Source: Primula veris (taxonomy: Eukaryota; Streptophyta; Magnoliopsida; Ericales; Primulaceae). Taken from it: a stretch of DNA of 64,000 bases. Of the stretch, positions 14,884 to 29,000 are shown in pieces. Below the pieces are notes generated by a model. It was not told where the DNA came from. It made no database searches and saw only the letters and a program-made list of their open reading frames with translations. A program made the translations under genes and the position numbers. The DNA is taken from assembly GCA_963682055.1 (NCBI GenBank), contig OY821748.1:4126343-4190342 (forward strand), read 5' to 3'. Numbering within the stretch: the first letter of the stretch is position 1; each line of letters begins with the position of its first letter.

Positions 14884-15215
14884 GCTAATATATACACAAC
14901 TTCAACCACAGAGTTACATCTAAATTTACAGTTAGCATTCTCCTCTCTTAACCCAAAAGCGCAGCACATAAGTTGCGTACACACTTGTACGTTTGACAAA
15001 AAGACCGTGGCGAAGTCGATCCCAATGCTGCTCCTACAGACAACTACATGGACGTCCAAAACATAGCTAATTCTAAGAAACTTCCTTTACAAAAGTTGCA
15101 CTTGAATCCAAAAGTAGCATTCTACTCTCTTACCCAAAAAAGAACTGCATATAAGTTAGATACACAGATGTACATACGACAAAAGATAGTGGGGCTGTTG
15201 TTCTACCGCTGCTTC
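14884..15215. repeat. Diverged ~180-bp duplication at the 3' end of the NO VEIN-like gene
   Basis: Copy A (about 14884-15060) and copy B (about 15066-15215) align over landmarks such as GCTAAT, AGCATTCT.CTCTCTTA.CC, ATAAGTT and ACAAAA. The copies differ at many sites. Copy B reaches the stop codon region at 15203-15205 on the minus strand, so the duplication probably includes the start of the 3' UTR. Confidence 0.5.
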
Positions 15216-18200
15216 TTATTATGCATCTTTTGTGGTGTGTGAGGATTGGGTAGCGGACGCTTTGCTGAAGAAGGAGAATCGATATTAACAGCAGGGAATA
15301 AGCAATCGAGATAATTTTTATCCAGGGCAGACAATTCAAGATTTTCCAACCTTAGTAATGAATCTACCTTATCTTCTTTGAACCCAAAAGCAAACCCTAT
15401 TTTAATTATTCGGCACAAATCATCCGTAGGATCAGTAACATTTGGTAGAACAATATCTGATATAGCTTGGGAAAATTCGAAAATGAAATCAACGTCTTCC
15501 TGTAGCTGGGGAGAGTTCCAGCTAGGCTTATGTATGAGCAGTGCCAAGAAGTTCTTTTCCCATAACACCAGCTTCTTTAGTTCAACATTTAAGATCTTAT
15601 CTGGATCAGGCAAATGCAATGAACAATCAAGCATCAAATTATCAGCCCCGTACACTTCTATGTCGAGGAGAGACTTTAATTTCCAATGTCTTTCTTCCAC
15701 AATCATGTTGACAGCAGGACTAGCAAGGAAAGCTAAGACGATTTTGGCAAGCGGCTTTCTGATCAGGCTACATTTTGACACCAGTTTCTCAAAATTGCAT
15801 TTAGTCGAGAACTTGACCGATTTCGATAACTTCCTTACACCAAGGTTTTGATATATCTTGTATAGTATAGTGAGGGAGGTTGAGCCATTTTGTGGAAACC
15901 ATACGAATATATGACTTTGACTAACTTCAGAAAATGCATTTTTCAATCGCAGATCATCAGGGATAAATACTTTATCGATTGCCATTAACTGAACCGTCCC
16001 CGAAACTGTAGTTGCTGGTACCGCACTTATGCGTTTCCCCAGGTTCTGCTCGGTAAATGTGTCCCAATTTTCTGATATGTATCGCCAAAACGAATTTAGC
16101 TCCCAAAAAGAACAACTATGGTTATTCACAACCCAATTAGCCCAGAGGTCAACATACTTACTGAGAGTCGGAAATGTATCAACTCCAAAACTAGTCGACA
16201 TAAACAATAGCAACTCCTCTTCATAATGTCGGTCCAGAATATGAATAAATGAGTCAAAGAGATGGTCCCTATCATGAAGGACACATGCGGATTTATTCAC
16301 CCATTTACCTTTGAGACCTAGTCGATCAGGAATCCACAATTGAGATATGATTTCATCTTCAGAACTCAAAATCCACATATTTTTACACAAGAATCTGTAG
16401 ACCCTAGTTATAGTTGGAGTCTCATCATAAAGTGTAAGGTTTTGGAACAATGACGAACAAACTTGGAAAGTATCTGACTTCATGCCAAGAGCTTTAAGCT
16501 CTTCAATTTCAAGAAAACTTAAAGTCCCATAAAATCCACCATCTATAAAAGGCCCATCAGTTTCTTCTAGGTCATTGATCCATTCCTCGTTCATTATCAG
16601 AGATTGTCCCGGCTGTCTATACCCCAAATGGGTTTTCACCCATTTATTTCCTTTAAGTTTTGAAACCAATTGCTCAAGTAAGGACTGGTCAAATGACTTA
16701 GTGCTACCCCTTAGAGAGCGTACACATTGCAAAAGCAATTTAGCCGAATATGCAGGTACTTCTTCTGCATCATCGGGAAGTTCCACACATCTTGCGAGAA
16801 TGTGTGCTCCCTCATTGAAATCCACCACAACACCAAGCATTTTCAGTTCATCCTTGAATGAAGATATTCCGGTACCATAGAAGGTCTCATCAATAAAAGG
16901 AAGGTCGCCGAAATTTGACACATTTCTCCATTTTGAATCGGATAAGATACTATCAGAAGTTAATTTATATCCTTGAGAAGTTCTTAGCCATATCCCCTTA
17001 GAAAAGAAGTCGACCAAGGGGGACAGCTGGGAAGCCATTGTGGTTTTTGCGCTCTTTAAAAAATTTAAAAGTGAGATCACCGTCTCACTGGACAGCCCAT
17101 AAGTGGACAAAAGCAACCTGAGTTTACCGATAAGCATATTACAAGCTTGATTAAAGTTTACTGCCACCCCAATTTCCTCCAATTCTTTTTTGTATGAAAC
17201 AAATTTGGTCCCATAGTAGGACACCTGGATAATGGGTAATGGAGTAATCTTATCTACACCCTTCCAGTTTGGATCAAGAAGAAGGCATTCAGAAGAGCTT
17301 TTGAAACCTAGAGTGGTCGATATCCAAGGACGGGCCGATAGTTTTATTCGTAAATCATAATCAGAAGTTTCCAACTTGCGGATGCATTTAAGTAACAGTA
17401 AAGCAGCTTCCTTGGTCAATTTTGAAGGATCTTCAGGAAACATGAAATTCTTAGAAATTAACTGGTAAACATCCCCCGAACTGGTTATAACTCCCAGAAA
17501 CTTGAGCTCCTTCACAAATTTACATATTTCATTCCCGTAATAGGAAGTATCAACAACACAGAGATCAGTGAACTGGGAAACAGCTTCTTCAATACCAGAT
17601 TCCACATAGACAGCTTGAGGAGGAGTAACACAACCCTTCTCTGTTCTTAACCAGTTACTGTCTTTTAAGGTTTTCAACAGTTCCATGTCGGTCTCTTTAT
17701 TCTTGTTCGAGTATTTTATAAATCTTAGCAGTGAAAACACGAGATCTGCACTCATTTCGGAGGAGACACCATGCCCTTTAATTCGGTCAACTATGAGAGC
17801 GTACACGTCATCCTTCCGAAATTGTACACCCAAGAAAATCAACTCTTCACTGAATGATCTGATCTTATTCGAATAATACACTTCATCTACAGAAGATACG
17901 TCAGTGAGTGCCTTGCCTATTTCCAATATAGTAGATGGCTTCGTTTCGTTATATATATAACAATCCTTAGGTGAACTAAAGCCAGAGGAAGTCTTCAACC
18001 ACTTCCCACACTTCATACTTTCAATGAATCTTGCAGGTATCTTATATTTGGCTGTACTCGAACAATTTGGGAGAGCTAAACCCTCTTTAGCTCTTAAACT
18101 TCGGATCCATTCCAAAAGCAACAGGGCCTGATCACTTGTTAGTGCACAGGAAGCTTCATATAGTTCGTTATCCGGAGGTAATATATCAGGCAGATCGATT

Positions 18201-20088
18201 GCCTTACGATGCTCCTTTAAAAATGTTAGTAGATGATTTTTGGGTGTAAATTCTCCTGCAATTTCATCAGCTTCTGCATACACCTCCCCCAGTTCAACAT
18301 AATCGCCTATGATCCTATTATCTTTATCAATTTTAGGAAAATCAAACAACTTTGCCCATTTACTTCCAGAAGCAGGCACTAGGTAAGATGTGCACACACT
18401 AATCTTACCAGACCTCTCAACCACTGGCATAAACCGCAAAAGATCAGGAAGGCTATTCTTCCCCAAGTAGCCTTTCAAAGTAGAGTGGTACACAAGATGA
18501 GTCAGAGAAACTGCAAGTTTTGGATGTCCCATTGTTCTATCGTAATTACAAAAGTGATGAAAACAATAGTAATAAACATTGGTGCTCTTCACACCTACGA
18601 CACGATCCAGCCAACATGTTACGGTATTTTTATTCTTATGCTCAGCAATAGCAGCAGCTGTATCATGCTTAAGCAAAAAATACTTTCCTGGGCAGCCCAT
18701 TTTATCGTTCCATTTTTCTAGCCAGAAATGCTGCTCAACCGGATCTACGAACGATATTATCATTGATGTCCTTTTTAGTTGTCTGATGGTGCATGAGAGT
18801 ACATCCTCATTAAGACCAATGTAATTGAAAAGAGGTATGTTTCTCGCAGTTCTAGATGGGAAACACTTCCAGTTATTAGCAAAGAAACAAAGGATGTTCA
18901 TGTACAGCTGTCTAGGACAACGGAAGACAATATTGTTTGAACGAATGAACTTCAAACAGCTTTCATAACTATCTTCCACAGAATGCACCCCGAGAAAATC
19001 CCAAAGTCCATTATAATTTTCTGTATCCACAGACTTGTGCAAGTACCATATTCCATCATAACACGTGACACTATCCGGGGTAAGAATATCCTTAACAAGA
19101 GAAAGGATTTTTCGAAACTCTGGCAAGATCCTAACAACATTTGTTGGCTTGAGCAGAACCATTTCTTCACTCTGCAATGTTTCGCAAGGGACAATAAATT
19201 TCAACCCAGCCAGGAGCCTGATGGATTCTCTCACTGTATTTAAATGTTTCACAGGAGACTCTTTGAGAGGCATGAATTCAAGTACGCGGGGGAAAGGGAA
19301 CATATCCGATAGCTGAGGAGACTCGATACAAGTCATAACCGCATTAATGAAGGACGAAGGGACTTGATCGAGAATACTCAAATTCCATCGGCTATCCAAG
19401 CGTATAGCTTCTCGTGAAGACGCAAGAATGAAGTCTGCCTGAATTATAAAGGGGAAGTTGGTAACCATTGCAGTCGGCAAGAATGCAAATACCCCAATAG
19501 ATGAAGTCCCTCTACTCAATCTATCACCAAATGGGAAGGCCAGAGATAAGCTCCATTCATTCACTCTTTTCCTAGCATCATCGACCATATCTTTATCATC
19601 CACTGGGAAGAACTGTCTGTAAATAAAATAGCGACATGTAGTTTCAGGCATATATAGTTTCTCCTGCACGGATAGATGGACAATTCGTGAATCTACTCTT
19701 TCAGTCTGCAGGGAAAGGACATTTATTTCACTGGCAATTGAAATCGCTGATATAGAATCACTGACTGGAGAATCGTTTTCTCGCACAGACAATCGTTTTA
19801 TCTTATGTAAGAACAGGAGTACTTCAGGGTGAATTTCTGAAAGATGTTTCTTTACCATATTCAACTTTTTCTCTTTCAATGGGAGGATGATAGTGGTTAC
19901 CGGAAGAATTTTGCCATACCCGTAAATTTCTTGAATATCATGAACATATGGCTTTGAGTTCACAAACTCAGGTACAATATACCCCATTCCACATTCACGA
20001 TTAGGAGCTTCGTTGAACTTAATTTCGTACCCATTGCTATAGATGTGTGGTTGGGCGCTGACAATAAATACGCTTTTGAACCCAATCC
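15203..20088 (-). CDS. Exon 3 of the NO VEIN-like gene
   Basis: A single 4886-bp exon carries about 92 percent of the protein. It begins at the AG at 20089-20090 with the last part of the GxxGxG nucleotide-binding loop (GIGFKSVF), which completes the loop started in exon 2. It ends at TAG 15203-15205 after a basic tail. There is no internal stop or frameshift across 1628 codons, which indicates selection on the coding sequence. Confidence 0.92.
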
Positions 20089-23000
20089 CTACATGGAGTA
20101 AAAATAACAAAACTGTAAGAAGTGTATTCCAGCTAAGATAATGCTATTGGTGCGGTCATGCTTGGCTTATTTGTTCAAGACCTTCAGTTTTGGTAATCAA
20201 GCTCTCATTTGAGTTAATGCTAATTTAACTTGTGTAAAAGCATGAAACTCCATTAATATACAAATCCATATCAACCTCGGTGAACAATATATGATAAGAA
20301 CAACCTTACTCCTTGGAGTAGGCTCGAGGGTTGAAGACATAAAATCTTTTGTTTTGCTCTTCTCACTGTTTAAATTGATTTTTCAGGGCACCAAGTGGGT
20401 GGAATTTTCAACTTCTAATATACTCTTCATTGAATTTTTTTTGAAACTCACTCACAACAAAAAAAACCCAAGAAAAAGAAGAAAATATACTCTTTTGTTC
20501 ACAGTCTAAGCAAGACAAAAGGGTTCAAAGCTAAGGAAGTGTTTAAACAAATTTGAATGGATAAAGTTAACTACACAACAATATTTATTAGTAAAGAGAA
20601 ATCACCTACTAAATTTCAAATCTCATATGCATATCAGTCAACGACTCAACATCACCTTGAGGATGGATACTTCTAAAACAAAAAAAAAACAAAAAGGCGA
20701 AGCTTAACTTGTAACAATCATATGCTGCGAAGTTGAACCTCGAAAAACCTAGAAAGTCTCATTTACCAAGGGATTAGAAACCCAACCATCTAAGATTTTA
20801 TTACCTTTTTCCCCAATGAAGCCTTTATGTCGCTGAGCCTTTTTGGTGGATCGACCGATACTACAGAGAGACTCAATGTTATCTCTAGAAAACCCCACTT
20901 CATTATTGAACACTAAAAGAGTTGCAGGAGCACCCAACCCAGTAATATCCTTCGTCGTTAGAACAAACTCAAGCGTTGGTTCAACTCCTTCAGGATACTC
21001 ATTATCCTCAGCATTCTGTGGACCGTAATCCCCAAAACAATAAGAAACAAAATTGCTCACGTATAAACAGTCTATATTAAATTTACTAGGGCACAATTGG
21101 GAGAAATTTAAGCCGGGAAAAGACGGTAGAAAACAAATTCTGGAGAAATGTTATAATAAGGACGATTGTTCGAATAGAAAATGTAGTTTTGGGTAATAAT
21201 TTATAAATTATTGGGAATTTAGTGAAACAACTTCCTAGTCTACCTTCAATATTACACCGAATACATTTTGCAAGACTGATGAGGCAATGAGTGACTTTCA
21301 AGGACTCTCCCTTTGCTATTTTAACATTTGATTTCTTGTTACATAGCCAACTTAAGAAAATTGTTACATTAGTTCACATAAAATAGTTAAAATTACTTGC
21401 TAAATTAGTTCAGTTCTAAAAAGTAAAAATAAGTAAAAGATATTAATTATATCCCTGCTGTATATTTTCAACTTAGCAAAATACTTTTATTCTTAGAGTT
21501 ATACCTGTAAGAATTTCAACTCTTAACATTGTTTTGAGTCCTGATGTTTTGCAGCAAATAATAAACATAAATTCCCCAATATGACAATATCAATAAATGA
21601 TCAGAGGATTTATCCATCTCGTTGTCTGAGTAAAATTCTTGAACTTGAACTGTTCTAAGTTCAATCAATTATAGAGACAATTTCTCGAGAAATTCAGGCT
21701 GCTCCAAACACTCAGAATTTGACAAAAAGGTAAAATGCAAATCCATGACATTCTTTTTCACGTAAAGTTTATTTCAGATATTCTTTTCAATTCAAAAGAA
21801 ACAGATATAACGGTTTCCACCTCATTATTATTAAGACTGTTAGGACCAGATTTCTGGTCTAAATATTGTTAATTGTCTATTGGCTTTTACTAAATAAATA
21901 CTAACTGTTATTAAGAACTAAGACAGGATTGACAGGTTCCAAGTACCAGTTGCAACCTGTGCTGACAGGTTTCAAGTACCAGTTGCAACCTATGCTGACA
22001 GGTTTCAAGTACCAGTTGCAACCTTAGTTGCAACCTCAGTTCAAACCTGTTGTTCAGCAGAATTCTGTTTAGTTCCATTTATCTGCATAACCATTCTTTA
22101 ATATTATTACTTGTTTTAAAGTATGCAGGATATATTCTCATAAGGTCTTAAACGTTTATATGTGTTTATTGAGAATATTAATGTGTTAAGGAAAGATGTT
22201 TTCTACAAGATATAAAGAGATTAGTTTATAAGGTTATGTTTCCTTTTAAATATAAATCTCTATTCTTATGCTTGTCCTTATCACATGTTTCAATCTTTAT
22301 TCCTTATCTATATTCAGTATGATTTGTTTAAAGATTGAATGAAATATGGAGTTAAGTGTTTCATATATATGGGAAGATATTATCTCTAAATGATATTATC
22401 TTCATATGTTTCCTTGTCATATGCAAATACTAATTCCTACAATCAAGCTAGTTATCAATCAGGTATCAACCAATGATGATTGAAGTTAATCCACGCTGAA
22501 GAATCACGCATTGATTGGAAAGATTGAAGCCAATCAAATAGAGTCAAAGCAATCATAAAAGATCTTGAAGAAAGAAGATTGATTTGTTCTCTTTATATAG
22601 TTGATAACTAAGTTTGTAAAAAGTGTGTGTTCTAAATTATAAAGAACTTATTTTTCTAGAGAGAATACACGTGAGCTTTAAAAAGAAAACAATGGTGGGA
22701 TGCCATTGATTTATAAGTGATAGTTATAGAGTAGGAGCAATATAGTGATAGGCAGAAAAACATAGAGGGAGTCTAAGTTTTTCATTAAGACTTGAGTCAT
22801 ATATTGTAAGCTTTTTATAATATCATAATCTGGGTAAGTGCCCCGGAGACGTAGCCTAGTTAGGTGAACTCCGTTGTTAAATGTGCGTGTGAATTATTTC
22901 CAAGTACATTTAATTTTAAAACAGTTCTGTCCATTAATACACTTGGTTCCAACTGCAGTTCCAACCTCACTTGGAACCTTATACACTTGGTTCCAACTGC

Positions 23001-26000
23001 AGTTCCAACTCCACTTGGAACCTTACTGCAAAACTGCATCTAGAACAGCGGATAGGAATTTCAATTGGTATCAGAGCTTCACACTAGATCTTACTTAATG
23101 TGGATCCTGTGTTTTAGTAACAATGGACTTAATGAAGGAAGGAAACGCCTTCAACAAACCTCCATTGCTTGAAGGAGGAGTAAACTATGGAGTATGGAAA
23201 ATTAGAATGAGGTCTTTCATCAAACAGCAGAATGAACATGCATGGAAGACTGTTATGTATGGATGGGAGGCTCCAACTACCATGGATAATGAAGGAGAAC
23301 TGATTCTCTTACCTGAAGACAGATGGTCTACTGAAGAAGACAGAAAATCAAGTGCCAACTCAACAGCCATAAACTTGATTTTTGCTGGTGTAACTCTCAG
23401 CGTATTCAGGTATATCTCTCATTGTGAAACAGCTAAAGAAGCATGGGATATTTTGCAAGTTACTTTTGAAGGAACCACTAAAGTAAAAGCTTTCAAACTT
23501 CAACAGTTAACTACCCAATTTGAGAACTTAAGAATGGAGGAAGATGAAAACATTGAACAATTTAATGGTAGAATCTGCCACATTGCTCATCAAGCTGGAA
23601 CCTTAGGTGAAAAATACAGTGATGCTAAACTTGTTAAGAAAACTCTTAGGTCACTCCCAGAAAGGTTTGAAATTAAGGTCACAGCTATTGAAGAATCAAC
23701 TGACTTAGATAATCTTAAACTTGAAGAACTCATAGGAAATCTAAGTACTCATGAACTGAAATTCTTCAAACATAAAAGACCAGAAAAGGGAATAGCATTT
23801 CAAGCTAAGAAATCTGAATCTAATGCCTGTGATAAAATGAGTGATGAAGAACAACTAGCTTTCTTTGCAAAAAAGGTGTACAAGAAGTTTTATAAGAAAA
23901 AGGAGGATGATACTGGTTCATCTAAAAACTTTCAGAAAAAGGATAACCAGTTTAAGACAGAGTCTAGGTTCAATAATAACTCTACAGGAAAGTGGAATTG
24001 CAAAGAAAAGGATAACAAAGAATACAAATCTAAAGAGATTCAGTGTAGAGAATGTAGAGGTTTTGGTCATATTCAGGCTGAGTGTGCAAACACTTTAAAA
24101 AGAAACAAAAATGCTTATATAACCACTCATAGTGATAGTGATTCTGAGAGTAACAGTGATGAAGAGGATGGTTCCAATTTTGTTAATTTCATGGGAATAA
24201 TCACTGAAAAAGAACCTACTTATGAAAGTGACTGTGAGCAGGTTTCAACCCCAGTTACAACTGCCTGTGAAACATATAGCAGTGATGAGGAAGAGCCTTC
24301 TGATGAAAACATTACTAAGCAATACCTTGTTCTGTATGAAAAGTATAAATGTCTGAGTAAACAATACTTGATCATAAGCAAGCTGAATGTTGATCTAAAG
24401 GATGAGGTTAAAAATCTTACTGAGAAGCTTAAATTACAACTGGCTGAACTTACTGAAACTAAAAAGATAATAAAATTGCTGAATGTTTCTGCTTCAGATA
24501 AATTAGATGACATGCTGTCATATTCTAGAGGCTCCAAAGATATCAGTGGTCTAGGTTACTATGGTGGTAAGAGTACAGGAAAAACTACTTTTATTGAAGC
24601 TGTTGCTAAAGCTAAAACTCATGATTTTGATCACAAGGTTAGAAGCTCAGTTGCAACCAGAGTTGCAACCAGGAATAAAACTCAGGTTTATGTAAAGAAG
24701 GTTGGAAGCTCAGTTACAACCAAAGTTGCAACCATGAACAAACTGAATAGCTTTAGGGATAAAAATAACTTTAGGTTGAAGTTGTGTAATTTCTGTAAAA
24801 AACCTGGTCATTCTGAAATCCAGTGTTATTTAAAAAGAAACAGAAAGTATATTTCCCAGAAAACCTGGTTGGCTTCTGTCAATAAAAATTTGAAATGGGT
24901 TTGGAAAGTTAAAGAAAAGCAACTTTAGTTGCTAACAACAAAGCTGTTATTAACTCTTTGAATGCTGTTACTTCTAATGATTGGTATTTTGACAGTGGAT
25001 GCTCTAAGCATATGACAGGTACTGCAAGCCTCCTAAAAAATGTCACCATTCTTACAGGTAACACTGTTGTGTTTGGAGGTGGAGATACAGGTAAAATTAT
25101 TGGTAAAGGTACCTTAAACAAACCTGGAATGCCTGATATTGAGGATGTTTTTCTTGTAGATGGTCTAAAAGCTAATCTTATTAGTATCAGTCAACTCTGT
25201 GATAATGAAATGACTGTTAAATTTGACAAAGAAAGGTGTCTAATTACTAATCTTAACAATGATTTAATCATGACTGGAATTAGATCAACCAACAGTTGCT
25301 ATGTGTTTGAAAAAGCTGAAAAAGAATTGCCTCAAAGTAGGTGTAATCAAGCCATTACTAATAATGTAGATATTTGGCATAAAAGGCTTGGGCATGTGAA
25401 TTACAAAACTTTAGATAAGCTTGTTAAAAAGGAATTGATAAGAGGAATTCCTAAACTTAGTGCTAAAACTCAAAGTGTCTGTGGTGATTGTGCTATAGGC
25501 AAACAAACCAAAAGTATTCACAAAAGTACTAGTCTAATCTACACTAAGAGAGTCTTAGAAATTCTTCACATTGACTTGATGGGTCCTATGCAAACTGCTA
25601 GTATATGTGGTAAGAAGTACATTCTAGTAGTTGTAGATGATTTCTCTAGATACTCTTGGGTAGTGTTCTTGAAGGATAAGTCTGAAACTTTTGAACTATT
25701 CAAAACTCTGTGCTTAAAACTGCAACTTGAAAAAGGTTCCACTAGTGGTAATATTGCTAGGATTAGAAGTGATCATGGAACTGAATTTGAAAATATCAGG
25801 TTTAAAGAATTCTGCAACTCCTTAGGAATATGTCATGAGTTCTCTGCTCCTAAAACTCCTCAGCAAAATGGCATAGTTGAAAGGAAAAATAGAACCATTC
25901 AGGAAATGGCTAGAGTAATGCTTAACTCTAAGAAACTTGCCAATAGATTTTGGGCTGAAGCTGTTAATACTGCCTGTCATATAGTTAATAGAGTTTATAT

Positions 26001-29000
26001 TACTAAAGGTACTTCCATGACAGCTTATGAAATATGGAAAGGTAGAAAACCCAATGTAAAGTATTTTCAAGTTTTTGGATGTGTTTGCTATATTCTCAGA
26101 GATAGAGAGCATCTTGGTAAATTTGACTCTAAAAGTGATAAAGGGATTTTTCTTGGTTATGCTCAGAATAGTAGAGCATTTAGAGTCTTCAATCAAAGAA
26201 CAAACTGTGTTATGGAATCTTATAATGTGTTATTTGATGACCTAAAAACTGTTGATGAGATTACAGGTGATAATGAACAGGCTGAGACTACAGAAAAAGA
26301 GAAAGAAGAAACACAACAAACTGGAAGTCCCAGAGTGGTTGGAAGTCCAGTTGCAACTGAGGTTACAACTGAGGTTGGAACTGAGGTTGGAACCACAGTT
26401 GAAACCCAAAATGCTGCTGAATCTGAAGAGGAAGAAGAAAGTTCTCATGCTCAGTCAACTAGCAGGCCTCGCTATGTAAGGACTCAGAAAAATCATTCTC
26501 TTGACAATGTCATAGGAGAAGTTACTTCAGGTATGAAAACCAGAGGTAAAAGAAATAATGTTGTTCACTTTGCTTGTTATATCTCTCAGTTAGAACCTAA
26601 GAATATAAAAGAAGCTCTAGAAGATAGTGAATGGATTTTAGCTATGCAGGATGAATTGGCCCAATTTGAGAGAAATGATGTATGGAATTTAGTACCCAGA
26701 CCTTCTAATAAAAATGTTATAGGGACTAAATGGATTTTTAGAAATAAAAGTGATGAGGATGGAGTGATTATCAGGAATAAAGCTAGGTTGGTAGCTCAAG
26801 GGTATACACAAATTGAGGGAATTGACTTTGATGAAACCTTTGCTCCTGTAGCTAGAATTGAATCAATTAGAATGCTACTATCTCTTGCATGTCTGTATGA
26901 TTTTAAATTGTTTCAACTCGACATAAAGAGTGCTTTTCTTAATGGTGTGATTAATGAAGAGGTTTATGTCAGTCAACCTAAGGGATTTGAAGATCCTAAC
27001 TTTCCTGAACATGTTTATTTGCTGAAAAAGGCCTTGTATGGTCTTAAGCAAGCCCCTAGAGCTTGGTATGATAGATTAACCAAGTTTTTGCTTGAAAAAG
27101 GTTTTAAAAGAGGGGAGTTGATAAAACTCTGTTTACAAAGAAAACTACAAAGGATATAATTGTTGCTCAAATATATGTTGATGACATTGTGTTTGGCTCA
27201 TCTTCTACTAATAGGATAGAAGAATTCATTTCTGATATGAAAAATGAATTTGAAATGAGTGGTGGAGGTGAATTGACTTACTTTCTAGGATTGCAAGTTA
27301 AACAGAATGAGAAAGGGATTTTTCTATGTCAAAGCAAGTATGCAGACAATCTTGTTAAGAAGTTTGGTCTAAGTGAGAGTAAAGAAAAGAGAACTCCTAT
27401 GAGTACTACACTTAAACTGTCTAAAAATGATAAAGGAAAAAGTGTTTGTCCCAGTCTTTATAGATCCATGATTGGAAGTTTGCTGTATTTAACTGCTAGT
27501 AGACCAGACCTTTGCTTAAGTGTAGTAGTTTGTGCCAGATATCAAGCAAATCCTTTAGAACCTCATCTTCTAGCTGTCAAAAGAATTCTAAGGTATGTAA
27601 AAGGAACACCTCATCTAGGCCTATGGTATTCTAAAGATACAAACCATTTTCTTAGTGGCTACTGTGATGCAGATTGGGCAGGAAACATAGATGATAGAAA
27701 GAGTACTTCTGGTGGTTGTTTTTATTTTGGAAACAATCTTGTTTCTTGGTTCAGTAAAAAACAAAATTGCATATCTTTATCTACTGCTGAGGCAGAATAT
27801 GTTGCAGCTGGAAGTGGATGCACTCAACTAATTTGGATGAAACAAATGTTAACTGATTATAATGTTAAACAAGAGATATTAACTATGTTTTGTGATAACA
27901 AAAGTGCTATAGATTTAGCTAAAAATCCAGTTCAACATTCCAGAACCAAACATATTGATCTAAGGCATCATTTTATTAGAGAACTAGTTGAAGAAAACAG
28001 CTTAATTTTAGAACATGTTTCAACTGAAAGACAATTAGCAGATATTTTCACAAAGCCCCTTGATACAAACAAGTTTGAATCATTAAGAAGTGACATAGGG
28101 GTATGTCATTATCAATCTAATTGAATACTTTTGCTAAATATGTCTGTATTGAGTACCTTTAATAAGTTTTATTTCTAAGGTTAAAGTCTTATTTTGAGCT
28201 ATGATGTTTTTGTCTTGAAAAAGCCGCTTTTTTGGTGCCTCAAAAACAGATGTGAGGTAACTTGTCCTTAAAAAACCTCTCTGATAATAGAGTTGCAAGC
28301 ACAAAGTGCAATTTTTTATGATGGTTGCAAGTTCAGTTGCAACATCAGTTGAAACCTCACACTCTCAATAGTTGGTTGGAAGTTCAGTTGCAACATCAGT
28401 TGAAACCTCGTGTTAAAAATACTGGTTGCAAGCTCAGTTGAAACATCAGTTGAAACCTCAGTCTATATTATAACTGTCAAGACAAAGTCTTGTAAATTTT
28501 TGACATCACTTATACTCTTTCCTTGATGAGGTCATCAAACTAGTTTTTGTGTAGAGATAAAAACGGATATGCTCAATTTACGCTCCCCAAATTTAATCTT
28601 TATTAGAGTTATTCTTTGATAAACATTTTTTCTTGAGTAAATAGCTAGATTTGTTTTTGTTCTCCTAAAAGTTAGATATCTGTTTAATTGTTCTTTATCT
28701 TGAATCAGGTCAAATTTCCTTAATAAGCTTCAACGTTTGTATTTTCAAATTTTAGATGAATCTGTTATGAAAAAGGAATGTTTTATCTGTTTAATTGGCT
28801 GAATTTATCTTAATGCCAACTGTTTCTTGCGTGATCTTAGTATGATTTATTTTTCAAAATTCTGTTGATAAAATACTTCCTATTTTTAAGCCTAAATATG
28901 TTTCTTAATTGATTTGCATGTATCTATTTCCTATTTCAAAAAGATATGGACTTAATTGCTCTTTATATAAACTTCTTTTTACTATCCAAAATCAACTACT

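Larger units (their letters stand above)
11453..15202. other. Intergenic region between CAMTA promoter and the NO VEIN-like gene
   Basis: The start holds the CAMTA 5' UTR and promoter; no convincing TATA box was located. The rest is AT-rich and has no gene I can support. Within it are an inverted-repeat segment near 11920-12025, a 114-bp tandem duplication (12052-12279), a MITE-like copy (about 13443-13672), and short direct repeats at 14375-14480. The final 320 bp are probably the 3' UTR of the NO VEIN-like gene and contain a diverged duplication. Confidence 0.6.

Noticed and set aside
18485..19316. Several plus-strand frames opposite the large NO VEIN-like exon
   Set aside because: Shadow frames of a strongly coding minus-strand exon.
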